This document shows, piece by piece, positions 45,998 through 53,792 of a stretch of 64,000 nucleotides of DNA. The DNA comes from S012-113 sp965368405. GTDB taxonomy: Bacteria > Bacteroidota > Bacteroidia > Cytophagales > Cyclobacteriaceae. The stretch lies in assembly GCA_965368405.1 (NCBI GenBank), contig CBDUMS010000003.1, positions 13,947-77,946 on the forward strand, in the 5' to 3' direction. How positions within the stretch are numbered: position 1 is the stretch's first letter; each line of letters starts with the position of its first letter. The translations under genes and the position numbers were made by a program. The notes below the pieces were generated by a model that had not been told where the DNA came from, did no database searches, and saw nothing but the letters and a program-made list of their open reading frames with translations.

Positions 45998-46019
45998 AAA
46001 TCCTAGAAAAATCCTAGAA
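45998..46019 (-). repeat. Tandem 11-base repeat upstream of the Crp/Fnr gene
   Basis: On the minus strand TTCTAGGATTT occurs twice head to tail without a gap (46019-46009 and 46008-45998). It lies 28 to 49 bases upstream of a candidate -7 box and 52 to 74 bases upstream of the Crp/Fnr ATG, and just after the stop of the hydroxylase gene. The position suits an operator; the binding protein is unknown, and it does not resemble the TGAT-N4-ATCA boxes nearby. Confidence 0.45.
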
Positions 46020-46022
46020 TTC

Positions 46023-46688
46023 TCAGTCGTCTTTAGGTTGTGTTCCAAAAACCACATCCCAAAGATTTGTCGACACCCCAAAGGCTTTGCTTTCAGGGTA
46101 TTTATAGTGGTGCAAGGCATGCCATTTCCATAGTCTGTTTAATGGCGCAAAGCTTGGTGGCTTAAATAAATGCTGCATGTAGTGCAACGAGATATAGAGC
46201 ACATAACCAAATAAGAATCCTGGAAAAAAGGCAAAAGCAAAATTTTGCATAATGAGATAAAATATGCCAAAAAAGATTGAAATCAAGACAAGTGCTGGAA
46301 CCGGAGGCATCGCTAAACGCGTCGGGTCTTTAGGGTATTGATGGTGAATACCATGTCCCATATGTTGGATTTTAAGCAATGTTTTGTTCTCAGTTTTAAC
46401 ATGATATAGCCATCGATGAACCCAATATTCCGCTAGCGTCCAGGTAACCCAGCCACCAAAGAACAATCCTAAATATCCAAGGATCGTAAACTGAACACCA
46501 GGAATTCCGTCGAAAATTGGGTACCAAGCCATTAATATAAAAAATGCAATTATTAACAGATGCATGGTAACCGGGATCGATATATGTGTCCTGGTAAGTT
46601 TTTCCATAAAACCTGTCTTGAAAAGATTGTCAGTACCGACGTTTTTTGGTTTAAGGTGCTCCGGAATTCGATCAAATTGCTTTTCCAT
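46023..46688 (-). CDS. Fatty acid hydroxylase of the sterol desaturase superfamily (FA2H-like)
   Basis: A 221-residue membrane di-iron enzyme. ATG at 46688 is preferred over one 19 codons upstream, which lies inside a regulatory palindrome. The His clusters are complete: His91-x4-His96 (HRWLYH), His112-x2-His115-His116 (HGIHH), His169-x3-His173 (HYMQH) and His190-x2-His193-His194 (HALHH). Four membrane helices surround them. Closest type by pattern is the fatty acid 2-hydroxylase branch, which hydroxylates acyl chains of sphingolipids; Bacteroidota make sphingolipids and sulfonolipids. Divergent from the YeeE importer under a shared Fnr-like control region. Confidence 0.85.
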   Translation of the reverse strand: MEKQFDRIPEHLKPKNVGTDNLFKTGFMEKLTRTHISIPVTMHLLIIAFFILMAWYPIFDGIPGVQFTILGYLGLFFGGWVTWTLAEYWVHRWLYHVKTENKTLLKIQHMGHGIHHQYPKDPTRLAMPPVPALVLISIFFGIFYLIMQNFAFAFFPGFLFGYVLYISLHYMQHLFKPPSFAPLNRLWKWHALHHYKYPESKAFGVSTNLWDVVFGTQPKDD

Positions 46689-46701
46689 AGTACTTTTTTT
46701 A

Positions 46702-46709
46702 CAAAAATC
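46702..46709 (-). promoter_or_regulatory. Candidate -7 element of the hydroxylase gene
   Basis: GATTTTTG on the minus strand (46709-46702) matches TAnnTTTG in seven of eight positions. The centre of the upstream palindrome is 29.5 bases from its first base, which would place the palindrome around -41 from a start near 46697, the class II activator position. Confidence 0.4.
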
Positions 46710-46731
46710 AATTTTCACAGCTTTATGAACT

Positions 46732-46745
46732 ATGATATAAATCAT
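46732..46745. promoter_or_regulatory. Fnr-like palindrome ATGAT-N4-ATCAT upstream of the hydroxylase
   Basis: Perfect inverted repeat: ATGAT (46732-46736), ATAA spacer, ATCAT (46741-46745). The core TGAT-N4-ATCA equals the Fnr box core (TTGAT-N4-ATCAA) with the outermost base changed. A second copy with identical arms lies 101 bases further on, in front of the divergent YeeE gene, and a Crp/Fnr gene is the next gene downstream of the hydroxylase. Confidence 0.65.
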
Positions 46746-46846
46746 GATCTAGCTAATTCTTTAATAGAAAACAGACGATTTATATACCGAGCAAACGGTT
46801 CTATGCATTCATCTACCTTATGTAAAGGAGTTAATCATATTTAAGC

Positions 46847-46860
46847 ATGATGAAGATCAT
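46847..46860. promoter_or_regulatory. Fnr-like palindrome ATGAT-N4-ATCAT upstream of yeeE-type gene
   Basis: Perfect inverted repeat: ATGAT (46847-46851), GAAG spacer, ATCAT (46856-46860), arms identical to the copy at 46732-46745. It ends 54 bases before the YeeE ATG. Its centre lies 28.5 bases before a candidate -7 element at 46882, again near -41 from the predicted start. Confidence 0.65.
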
Positions 46861-46881
46861 ATTTTGAGTGAGTAAAATTTG

Positions 46882-46889
46882 TAATTTTA
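46882..46889 (+). promoter_or_regulatory. Candidate -7 element of the YeeE importer operon
   Basis: TAATTTTA matches TAnnTTTG in seven of eight positions; there is no -33 TTTG at 19 bases, which fits an activator-dependent promoter with the palindrome at 46847-46860 replacing the -33 contact. Confidence 0.4.
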
Positions 46890-46914
46890 GCAGTCTCAAC
46901 TAAATATTTATATT

Positions 46915-47556
46915 ATGTACGAATATATGCTTCAGGTACAGGAGTTCATCAGTCAGCCCTGGCCCTGGTGGATGGGTGGAATTGTAATTGGGTCTACCCT
47001 ATTCATCTTATTTTTCTTTGGTAAAGAATTTGGCTTATCAGCAAATTTAAGGATTATGTGCGCAGCTGACGGAGCTGGTGACTATGCTGACTTTTTCGAT
47101 TTCGATTGGGGTAAGCAAGGCTGGAACCTAATGGTTGCCTTAGGGGCGTTGTTTGGCGCCTATATTGCAGCAAATTACTTTGGTGGTGATTATCAAGCAC
47201 ACATCTCGCCAGCTGCTGTAGAAACCTTAAATCAAATTGCAGGCGATGATATTCTGACCTACGGTAACGTGCCTTTAATTCCCGGAAAAGATGTTAATCA
47301 TACGAATGTCCCAGAATTTTGGGAAATCTATTCATGGAAATCGCTTTTCTCTGCAAGGGGTATAATAATTATAGTGCTTGGGGGTTTTTTAATTGGCTTT
47401 GGAGCCAGATATGCAGGGGGTTGCACCTCTGGTCATGCAATATCCGGACTGGCAGACTTACAACTTCCTTCATTGGTGGCGGTGATTGGCTTCTTCGTAG
47501 GTGGATTAATCATGACTTGGTTTATCCTGCCCCATATTTTAACTATTGGCTTTTAA
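46915..47556 (+). CDS. YeeE/YedE-family (thiosulfate/sulfur) transporter subunit, larger part
   Basis: A 213-residue membrane protein with about five helices. The conserved cysteine motif GARYAGGCTSGHAISG (about 167-182) is the hallmark of YeeE/YedE proteins, in which the Cys relays thiosulfate through the membrane. A second Cys lies in LRIMCAADG. Together with the next gene it corresponds to one full-length YeeE-like protein split in two. Promoter region carries an Fnr-like palindrome shared with the divergent hydroxylase. Confidence 0.9.
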   Translation: MYEYMLQVQEFISQPWPWWMGGIVIGSTLFILFFFGKEFGLSANLRIMCAADGAGDYADFFDFDWGKQGWNLMVALGALFGAYIAANYFGGDYQAHISPAAVETLNQIAGDDILTYGNVPLIPGKDVNHTNVPEFWEIYSWKSLFSARGIIIIVLGGFLIGFGARYAGGCTSGHAISGLADLQLPSLVAVIGFFVGGLIMTWFILPHILTIGF

Positions 47557-47567
47557 TCTGAAATATT

Positions 47568-47981
47568 ATGAAACTATTTAAATATATAATCGTCGGCTTC
47601 TTCTTTGGTTTTGGAATGTGGAAGCTTGAAGCTATCTCAACTTTCAGAATTATTGAAATGTTCCATTTCCAGTCCTTTCATATGTATGGGATCATCATGA
47701 CGGGCGTTGGTGCAGGTTTATTGATAACTCAGCTTTTTAAACGTGGCAAAATCAAAACTATAGAAGGAATTGATAAGCAGTTTAACGATAAAGACAGAAC
47801 ATGGCCCCGTTACATTATTGGGGGTATAATTTTTGGTATGGGCTGGGCTTTAACAGGTGTTTGCTCCGGCATGATGTTCGTACTCCTTGGCGCTGGTTAT
47901 ACCGTTTTTGTGGTGTTTTTAGCTGCCGCCATGCTAGGAACCTTCACTTATGGTGCACTAAGAAAATGGTTGCCTCATTAA
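47568..47981 (+). CDS. YeeE/YedE-family (DUF6691) transporter subunit, smaller part
   Basis: A 137-residue membrane protein with four helices and the motif GMGWALTGVCSGMMF (about 88-102), the second conserved Cys motif of the family. Starts 11 bases after its partner's stop. The split pair is common in Bacteroidota and Proteobacteria and is often linked to sulfur oxidation or persulfide handling. Followed by a strong intrinsic terminator. Confidence 0.9.
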   Translation: MKLFKYIIVGFFFGFGMWKLEAISTFRIIEMFHFQSFHMYGIIMTGVGAGLLITQLFKRGKIKTIEGIDKQFNDKDRTWPRYIIGGIIFGMGWALTGVCSGMMFVLLGAGYTVFVVFLAAAMLGTFTYGALRKWLPH

Positions 47982-48011
47982 TATTATTCTAACCAATAAC
48001 CTACATTTACA

Positions 48012-48047
48012 GGCTGTTTCGCAATAAGGCGGAACAGCCCTTTTTTT
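48012..48047 (+). terminator. Intrinsic terminator of the YeeE operon
   Basis: GGCTGTTTCGC (48012-48022) pairs with GCGGAACAGCC (48029-48039): eleven pairs with one G-U, six-base loop, then C and seven T (48041-48047). It is directly followed by the ATG of the next gene at 48048, so it also forms that gene's whole 5' flank. Confidence 0.85.
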
Positions 48048-48890
48048 ATGAGTAAGATTCGTTTTTTCTTCGTCGCAATCACCTTCTTGTTTATTGGCTT
48101 TAACAGCTTTGCCCAGTCGCCTGCATACTTAATTCGTGAAATGATAAAAAGCGCTGCAAAGCTGCAAGGGTTCACGGCCGAGATTACCAAGGAAGAACGT
48201 ATTGATGGAGAAATGACAAAGCAGATTACTGATGTAAAGCTAATTCGCCAGCCTTTTCAGCTTTACCTCTATCAACAATATCCAAAAAAAGGCGTTGAAG
48301 TTCTTATCAGGAAGGATAATGATAAGCCCCTTATCAACCCTAACGCCTTCCCCTGGTTTAACCTAAACCTAGACCCTTACGGGCCTCTAATGAGAAAGAA
48401 CCAGCATCATACCGTTTATGATAGTGGCTTTGATCTCATGGTTGATATTTTAAGTAAAGAGCTCTCTAAAATAGGCCCAGATACTGCAGAATATATATTT
48501 AATGAAGGTTTGGTCGAATGGCAAAACCGACCTGCTTATCAAATTGAATTTATTAATGCAGATTTTGGTTTTAACTTATATAAAGTACAAATGGGTGAAG
48601 ACCTGAACGCCATAGCACAGAAATTAAATATTAGTGAGTATGCCATACTTGAGCGTAACGAGGAAATTAACTTTTACGATGATGTGTCCCCTGGCCAGGA
48701 AATAAAGGTGCCCTCGAGCTACGCAAAAAAAATGATCTTATACATTGATAAGGAATACATGTTACCTCTTGTGATTAAAGTCTACGACGACAAAGGCATA
48801 TATGAGCAATATGCCTATAAGAATTTCGTGCTAAACCCAGATTTCAAAGAAGGTGAATTCCAGGGTGATTATCCTGATTATGGATTTTAA
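48048..48890 (+). CDS. DUF1571 family exported protein with an inserted LysM domain
   Basis: A 280-residue secreted protein (signal peptide ending SFAQ, residue 23). The DUF1571 fold (related to LolA/outer membrane lipoprotein-sorting proteins) is visible at about 25-170 and resumes at 226-275. Between them, residues 177-224 (YKVQMGEDLNAIAQKLNISE and the closing GQEIKVP) form a LysM domain, which binds N-acetylglucosamine in peptidoglycan. ATG directly follows the terminator T-run, so expression must come from a promoter at or within that hairpin (TACATTTA at 48002-48009 is a candidate) or from read-through. Followed three bases later by bcp. Confidence 0.78.
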   Translation: MSKIRFFFVAITFLFIGFNSFAQSPAYLIREMIKSAAKLQGFTAEITKEERIDGEMTKQITDVKLIRQPFQLYLYQQYPKKGVEVLIRKDNDKPLINPNAFPWFNLNLDPYGPLMRKNQHHTVYDSGFDLMVDILSKELSKIGPDTAEYIFNEGLVEWQNRPAYQIEFINADFGFNLYKVQMGEDLNAIAQKLNISEYAILERNEEINFYDDVSPGQEIKVPSSYAKKMILYIDKEYMLPLVIKVYDDKGIYEQYAYKNFVLNPDFKEGEFQGDYPDYGF

Positions 48891-48893
48891 ATT

Positions 48894-49352
48894 ATGAAAA
48901 TAACCATCGGTGATAAAGCACCTGAATTTGAACTTGAAGACCAAAAAGGCAATCTCTTTAAATTAAAAGACCATATAGGCCAGGATAATATCCTGATTTA
49001 CTTTTATCCAAAAGATGAAACTCCGGGTTGTACGAAGGAAGCCTGTAGTTTTCAGGACAATTTAAGTGAGTTTACATCCTTGGATTGTACCGTTGTGGGC
49101 ATAAGCGGCGATAGTTTAAAAAGTCATAAGAGATTTGCTGCAAAGAACGATTTAACATTCTCAATACTAAGCGACCGGAAGAATAAAGTACGAAAGCTGT
49201 ATGGCGTAAAACCAGCTATTCCAGGAGTATTGCCGGGAAGAAAAACATATTTAGTGGATAAAAAGGGTTATATTACCCATATTACTGAACATCAATTTAA
49301 ACCATTATTACACATCAAAGAGGCTTTAAGTATCCTTAAAAATGGCCATTAG
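48894..49352 (+). CDS. bcp: Peroxiredoxin, Bcp/PrxQ type
   Basis: A 152-residue thiol peroxidase reducing hydroperoxides in the cytoplasm. Peroxidatic Cys46 and resolving Cys51 sit in DETPGCTKEACSF, the five-residue spacing of Bcp/PrxQ. FYPKDETPGC and the SDRKNKVRKLYGV segment confirm the subfamily. Three bases after the DUF1571 gene; its 3' end overlaps the NTF2-like gene by 11 bases. Confidence 0.95.
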   Translation: MKITIGDKAPEFELEDQKGNLFKLKDHIGQDNILIYFYPKDETPGCTKEACSFQDNLSEFTSLDCTVVGISGDSLKSHKRFAAKNDLTFSILSDRKNKVRKLYGVKPAIPGVLPGRKTYLVDKKGYITHITEHQFKPLLHIKEALSILKNGH

Positions 49353-49812
49353 TATAGATAATATCGGCAGGTCGTTCTATTCTGCATTTCAACAAAATGA
49401 CGTCGCCAAGATGAAGTCGCTCTATCATCCCGACTTACGCTTCGAAGATCCAGCTTTTGGACAACTGGATTTTCAACGCGCAACATATATGTGGCAGATG
49501 TTATGCGAATCGGCTAAAGATTTACGAATTGATTTTACGATTATCGATGAAAAGAATGATGTAATTATTGTACAATGGGTGGCTTATTATACCTTTTCGG
49601 CAACCAATAGACCAGTAAAAAACATCATAATTGCGCGACTACAAATTAAAGATGGTTTGATTATCGACCACCACGACAACTTCGATCTTCATAAATGGGC
49701 TAAGCAGGCACTAGGCTTCAAGGGATGGCTCCTAGGTGGCACATCATTCTTTAAAAACAAATTGCATCAGCAAACGAATAGGCAGCTAGATAAATATATC
49801 GCCAAACAATAA
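49342..49812 (+). CDS. NTF2-like (SnoaL-type) protein
   Basis: A 156-residue protein of the nuclear transport factor 2-like fold: opening helix IGRSFYSAFQQNDVAKMKSLYHPD, DPAFG, strand VIIVQWVAYYTFSATN and the closing IIARLQIKDGLIIDHHDNFDLHKW. Members range from isomerases to binding proteins; function here is open. Translationally coupled to bcp through an 11-base overlap, so a link to oxidative stress or lipid peroxide products is possible. Confidence 0.8.
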   Translation: MAISIDNIGRSFYSAFQQNDVAKMKSLYHPDLRFEDPAFGQLDFQRATYMWQMLCESAKDLRIDFTIIDEKNDVIIVQWVAYYTFSATNRPVKNIIIARLQIKDGLIIDHHDNFDLHKWAKQALGFKGWLLGGTSFFKNKLHQQTNRQLDKYIAKQ

Positions 49813-49903
49813 CCGCATAAATAATTTTTAATTCCTCTTACCTCCTATTGTGCTACCTTTCCAGCAATTGTTAAAAACCTTGCTTCACAAAATCTAATTA
49901 ATC

Positions 49904-51931
49904 ATGCGTTATATTCTCCTGTTTGCGTTTATCATCACCGGATCAGTATCAAGCTTTGCTCAAATGAGCGACGTAATGGAACCACTCGATGTTTTTGAAC
50001 TTGAGTTTGTCTCAGATCCTCAAATATCTCCTGATGGTAAAAAGATCATTTATGTAAGAAATTTTAAGGACATCATGTCCGACAGGAACCTTTCTAATTT
50101 ATGGGTGATTGATGTAGATGGAAGAAATAACAGGCCAATCACAACAGGTAATCAAAATGATTATTCACCTCGTTGGTCACCGGATGGAAGCCAAATCGTT
50201 TATGTTTCGAATAAGGATGGGAAATCGCAAATCTATAGACGCTGGCTGGACACATCGGATGAATCTAAGCTTTCCAACCTACAGCATGGACCTGGTAACA
50301 TCTCTTGGTCACGCAACGGTAAAATGCTTGCCTTTACAATGTTCGTTCCAAGACAAAGAAGCAGCTTAGTAAGTCTCCCCGCTAAACCTGCCGGAGCTAA
50401 ATGGGTCGACCAGCCAGTTTATATCGATAAGATGAAATACAGAGCAGATGGAGCTGGCTTCCTTCCACAAGGCAACACCCATATTTTTGTAATGTCAATC
50501 GATGGTGGTACAGCAAGACAAATTACTGATGGTGATTATAACTACTCGGGCCCTTTATCGTGGAATACCGACAACCAAACTATTTTAACCAGTTCAAATC
50601 AATACGAAGAGCGCGATTACGACCCTAACAATTCGGAGGTCTTCAGTATAAATGTAACGACAGGTAAAAAGATTGCTCTTACGTCGAGAAAAGGACCAGA
50701 CCGGAGTGCAAAATATTCGCCAGATGGCAGTAAAATTGCTTATTTGGGCTATGATGATAAATTCTTAGGCTATCAGCAGAATCGCTTATATATAATGAAT
50801 AGTAATGGTTCTGGAAGCAAAGAAGTTCTTAAAAAATTCGACAGGAGTGTTCAGAACATCCAATGGGCAAGCGACGGCAAGGGTATCTACTTTCAATATG
50901 ATGACGAGGGAAACACCAAGATTGCCTTCACTGATCTAGGTGGGAAACAAAAGGACTTAGCGAATAATGTAGGAGGAATGTCGCTGGGAAGGCCATATGG
51001 TGCCGGAACGTACACTATTGCCGGGAATGGCAGTTTTGCCTTTACCCACTCTACCCCCGACCATCCAGCCGACCTAGCTTCTGGTAGCGCAAATAGCAGT
51101 GAGATTATGAGATTAACCGAGCTCAATGCAGACTTATTCTCATCCAAAAAACTGGGTACGGTAGAAGAAATCTGGTACGAGTCGTCAGCAGATAAGCAGA
51201 AAATACAGGGCTGGATATGTAAGCCCCCAAATTTCGATCCCTCGAAAAAATATCCTTTAATGCTGGAAATACACGGTGGCCCTTTTGCAAATTATGGTGA
51301 TCGTTTTTCGGCGGAAGTCCAACTCTATGCGGCGGCAGGTTATGTAGTGCTTTATACAAACCCAAGAGGCAGCACCAGTTATGGCGCCGATTTTGGGAAT
51401 CTAATCCATCATAATTATCCAAATGAAGACTATGATGATTTAATGTCGGGCATTGATGCTGTGATTGCAAAGGGTTACGTTGATTCCAATCAGCTCTATA
51501 TCACCGGTGGAAGTGGTGGTGGCGTGCTCACAGCATGGTCTATTGGTAAGACTAATCGATTTAAAGCTGCTGTAGTTGCTAAGCCTGTTATTAACTGGTA
51601 TAGTTTTGTATTGCATGCAGATAATCCTGGTTTTTTTGCACAATACTGGTTTCCTGGAAATCCATGGGAATATCAAGATCATTATATGAAAAGATCACCT
51701 ATTTCTCTAGTAGGCAATGTAAAGACACCTACTATGCTGCTCACAGGCGAAATAGACTATAGAACCCCAATGTCGGAAACCGAACAATATTATGCTGCTC
51801 TAAAGCTTAATAGAGTTCCTTCGGCCATGGTTAGAATTCAGGGTGCAGGGCATGGTATAGCGAATCGCCCGAGCAATCTGATCTCCAAGGTGGTTTATAT
51901 CCTAGGATGGTTCGAGAAGTACAAAGAGTAG
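49904..51931 (+). CDS. Secreted S9-family peptidase
   Basis: A 675-residue exported peptidase (signal peptide ending SSFAQ). Beta-propeller with SPDGKKIIYV-type repeats over the first 390 residues, then alpha/beta-hydrolase with Ser in GGSGGG (about 537), Asp in GEIDYRTPMSE (about 619) and His in GAGHGI (about 650). Paralogue of the S9 enzyme at 24.9-26.9 kb but clearly diverged. Convergent with the LytTR regulator gene. Confidence 0.9.
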   Translation: MRYILLFAFIITGSVSSFAQMSDVMEPLDVFELEFVSDPQISPDGKKIIYVRNFKDIMSDRNLSNLWVIDVDGRNNRPITTGNQNDYSPRWSPDGSQIVYVSNKDGKSQIYRRWLDTSDESKLSNLQHGPGNISWSRNGKMLAFTMFVPRQRSSLVSLPAKPAGAKWVDQPVYIDKMKYRADGAGFLPQGNTHIFVMSIDGGTARQITDGDYNYSGPLSWNTDNQTILTSSNQYEERDYDPNNSEVFSINVTTGKKIALTSRKGPDRSAKYSPDGSKIAYLGYDDKFLGYQQNRLYIMNSNGSGSKEVLKKFDRSVQNIQWASDGKGIYFQYDDEGNTKIAFTDLGGKQKDLANNVGGMSLGRPYGAGTYTIAGNGSFAFTHSTPDHPADLASGSANSSEIMRLTELNADLFSSKKLGTVEEIWYESSADKQKIQGWICKPPNFDPSKKYPLMLEIHGGPFANYGDRFSAEVQLYAAAGYVVLYTNPRGSTSYGADFGNLIHHNYPNEDYDDLMSGIDAVIAKGYVDSNQLYITGGSGGGVLTAWSIGKTNRFKAAVVAKPVINWYSFVLHADNPGFFAQYWFPGNPWEYQDHYMKRSPISLVGNVKTPTMLLTGEIDYRTPMSETEQYYAALKLNRVPSAMVRIQGAGHGIANRPSNLISKVVYILGWFEKYKE

Positions 51932-51942
51932 TAATGTTTATA

Positions 51943-52671
51943 CTATAACTCTAGAAGCTTTCTTAAAGTCTGATACCCTGAATTACTTACAGGAACTGAC
52001 TTGCCCGACTTTAGTTGAGCAAGATATGTTTCTTTGCCCAGTTTATCAATTTTAGCTAGTGCATTAAGGTTGAGGATATATTTTCGATGAACTCTACAAA
52101 ATTGATTATCATCAAGAGCCTGCTCAAAATACTTCATCGTCTTTTGCTTTAGCCAATGGTTGTCGCGGGTATTGATCTCAACATAATCATCCTGTGCTTC
52201 AAAATAGTCTATTTCACGGACATCGAGAATAATAATCTCTTTCCTGTCCTTTATCACAACTCTTTCTAGCGGCTTCTGATATTCAGCAGGTTGTGGAACA
52301 TTTTGTCTTTGCTCCGCAGCGATGTTCATCACCTTATCGATAGCTTCTGAAAAGCGTTTCGCTGAAAAGGGTTTAAGTAAATAATCAACTGCATTATGTT
52401 CAAAAGCTTTGATCGCAAATTCATCAAATGCGGTGCAAAAGATGATCTTAGGTACATTATCCAAGAGTTCCAACATTTCGAAACCATCAACTTTTGGCAT
52501 TTGGATGTCGAGAAATACGAGGTCGGGTTGTATGCTATTAACTAATTTAGCTCCATCGAAACCGTTCATTGCTTCACCACCTACTTCAATATTGTCGAAA
52601 TCATTCAAGAAAACTTTAATAAGTTCTCTTGCTGGTTCTTCATCGTCAACAATTACCGCCTTTAGCATCAT
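51943..52671 (-). CDS. LytTR-type response regulator
   Basis: A 242-residue response regulator: receiver domain with the acidic pair in VDDEEPAR, phospho-acceptor Asp55 in FLDIQMPK and Lys100 in LLKPFSAKRF; LytTR DNA-binding domain from about 135 (VVIKDRKEIIILDVREIDYFEAQDDYVE). Start overlaps the kinase stop by four bases (ATGA). LytTR regulators bind direct repeats of about nine bases; none was obvious by eye nearby. Confidence 0.94.
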   Translation of the reverse strand: MMLKAVIVDDEEPARELIKVFLNDFDNIEVGGEAMNGFDGAKLVNSIQPDLVFLDIQMPKVDGFEMLELLDNVPKIIFCTAFDEFAIKAFEHNAVDYLLKPFSAKRFSEAIDKVMNIAAEQRQNVPQPAEYQKPLERVVIKDRKEIIILDVREIDYFEAQDDYVEINTRDNHWLKQKTMKYFEQALDDNQFCRVHRKYILNLNALAKIDKLGKETYLAQLKSGKSVPVSNSGYQTLRKLLEL

Positions 52672-53720
52672 ACTTGTGGAAATCTTAATTCAACACTAAA
52701 ACAACTTTTATCATCTTTTACCGTAAGTAAATTCGAGTTACCATAAATCAATTGCAACCGGGACCTAACATTATTGAGCCCTATCCCCGCGCCTTTTTTA
52801 ACAACAATATTATTGTCGTAATTATTTGTAACATTTATCATTAGCAAATCATCTTCTAATGAGCATTTTATGGCTATTTCGCTTTCAAGGTCGGTCTCAT
52901 GCAAACTATATTTTATGGCGTTTTCAACCAGGGGCTGAAGTATTAAGGCCGGAACTGTATACTGTTTGCCGATGGTGTCGTCTATTTCGAAAACAACATT
53001 GAGCCGTTTACCATATCGTACTTTTTCGATTTCCATATAAAGCTGAAGAGCTTCTATTTCCTTCGAAAGAGGCACTAATTGCTCTGCATTCTGCTGGATA
53101 CTATAACGAAGGAAATCGGCTAGGTTAATAACCATTTCATGTGCTTTTTTAGAATCGGTAAGTGTGAGTGAGCTAACTGAGTTCAAACTATTAAATATAA
53201 AGTGTGGATTGATCTGAGCTTTTAACATATTCAATTCGGCAGATCTAAGGTGCTTATCCATATCGCTTTCACGTAGCTTTTTTGAGCGATACTCTTCGTA
53301 ATAAACGATTAGGTAGAAATTAACGGCCACTATGGTATATAAAAAAGCTCCAATAACTAGTCTGTACAAGTGAAATTCTGAGCTAAAGCTATAATATTGG
53401 CTAGCGTCATTAAAAATAAGTGGAATGATACTTTCACCTATAGCCACTACAATAAATACCAGCAAGCCACCCGCAACTACATGCGAAATGATATTATTCA
53501 CCACGCTTTTACTGTCCACACTGGAGAAGCGCACCAGGTTCCAGACGGCAATACCCATTGCCGCGAACAATAAGGTAAAAACAAGGCTATCCACCATCGC
53601 CAACTTCCATTCTACCGTCCATACCAGGATCAGTAAAAGTGCGTAGCTAACGCCTAAAACTGCCCAGATGAGCCAGTAAATAAGCCTATATTGCTTGTCT
53701 GAGGCGAATTGATTTTGCAT
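52668..53720 (-). CDS. LytS/YehU-type sensor histidine kinase
   Basis: A 350-residue kinase with four membrane helices (about 15-33, 42-63, 80-105, 122-142) and the His_kinase domain: phospho-acceptor His173 in AQINPHFIFNSLNSV, N-box LQPLVENAIKYSL and the glycine-rich KGAGIGLNNVRSRL. No separate sensor domain, so the stimulus is probably sensed in the membrane. Cognate partner of the LytTR regulator. Candidate -7 box TATACTTG (53739-53732) within the terminator T-run region. Confidence 0.94.
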   Translation of the reverse strand: MQNQFASDKQYRLIYWLIWAVLGVSYALLLILVWTVEWKLAMVDSLVFTLLFAAMGIAVWNLVRFSSVDSKSVVNNIISHVVAGGLLVFIVVAIGESIIPLIFNDASQYYSFSSEFHLYRLVIGAFLYTIVAVNFYLIVYYEEYRSKKLRESDMDKHLRSAELNMLKAQINPHFIFNSLNSVSSLTLTDSKKAHEMVINLADFLRYSIQQNAEQLVPLSKEIEALQLYMEIEKVRYGKRLNVVFEIDDTIGKQYTVPALILQPLVENAIKYSLHETDLESEIAIKCSLEDDLLMINVTNNYDNNIVVKKGAGIGLNNVRSRLQLIYGNSNLLTVKDDKSCFSVELRFPQV

Positions 53721-53738
53721 ACACTAATATACAAGTAT

Positions 53739-53774
53739 AAAAAAAGAGAGCTTCCTTAGAATCAAGAAGCCCTC
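53739..53774 (-). terminator. Intrinsic terminator after the LiaF-like gene
   Basis: On the minus strand GAGGGCTTC (53774-53766) pairs with GAAGCTCTC (53754-53746): nine pairs with one G-T wobble, loop of eleven bases, then seven T (53745-53739). It separates the LiaF-like gene from the downstream kinase/regulator pair, so they are not a simple single transcript. Confidence 0.8.
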
Positions 53775-53792
53775 TAAAAAACTTATTTTGAG

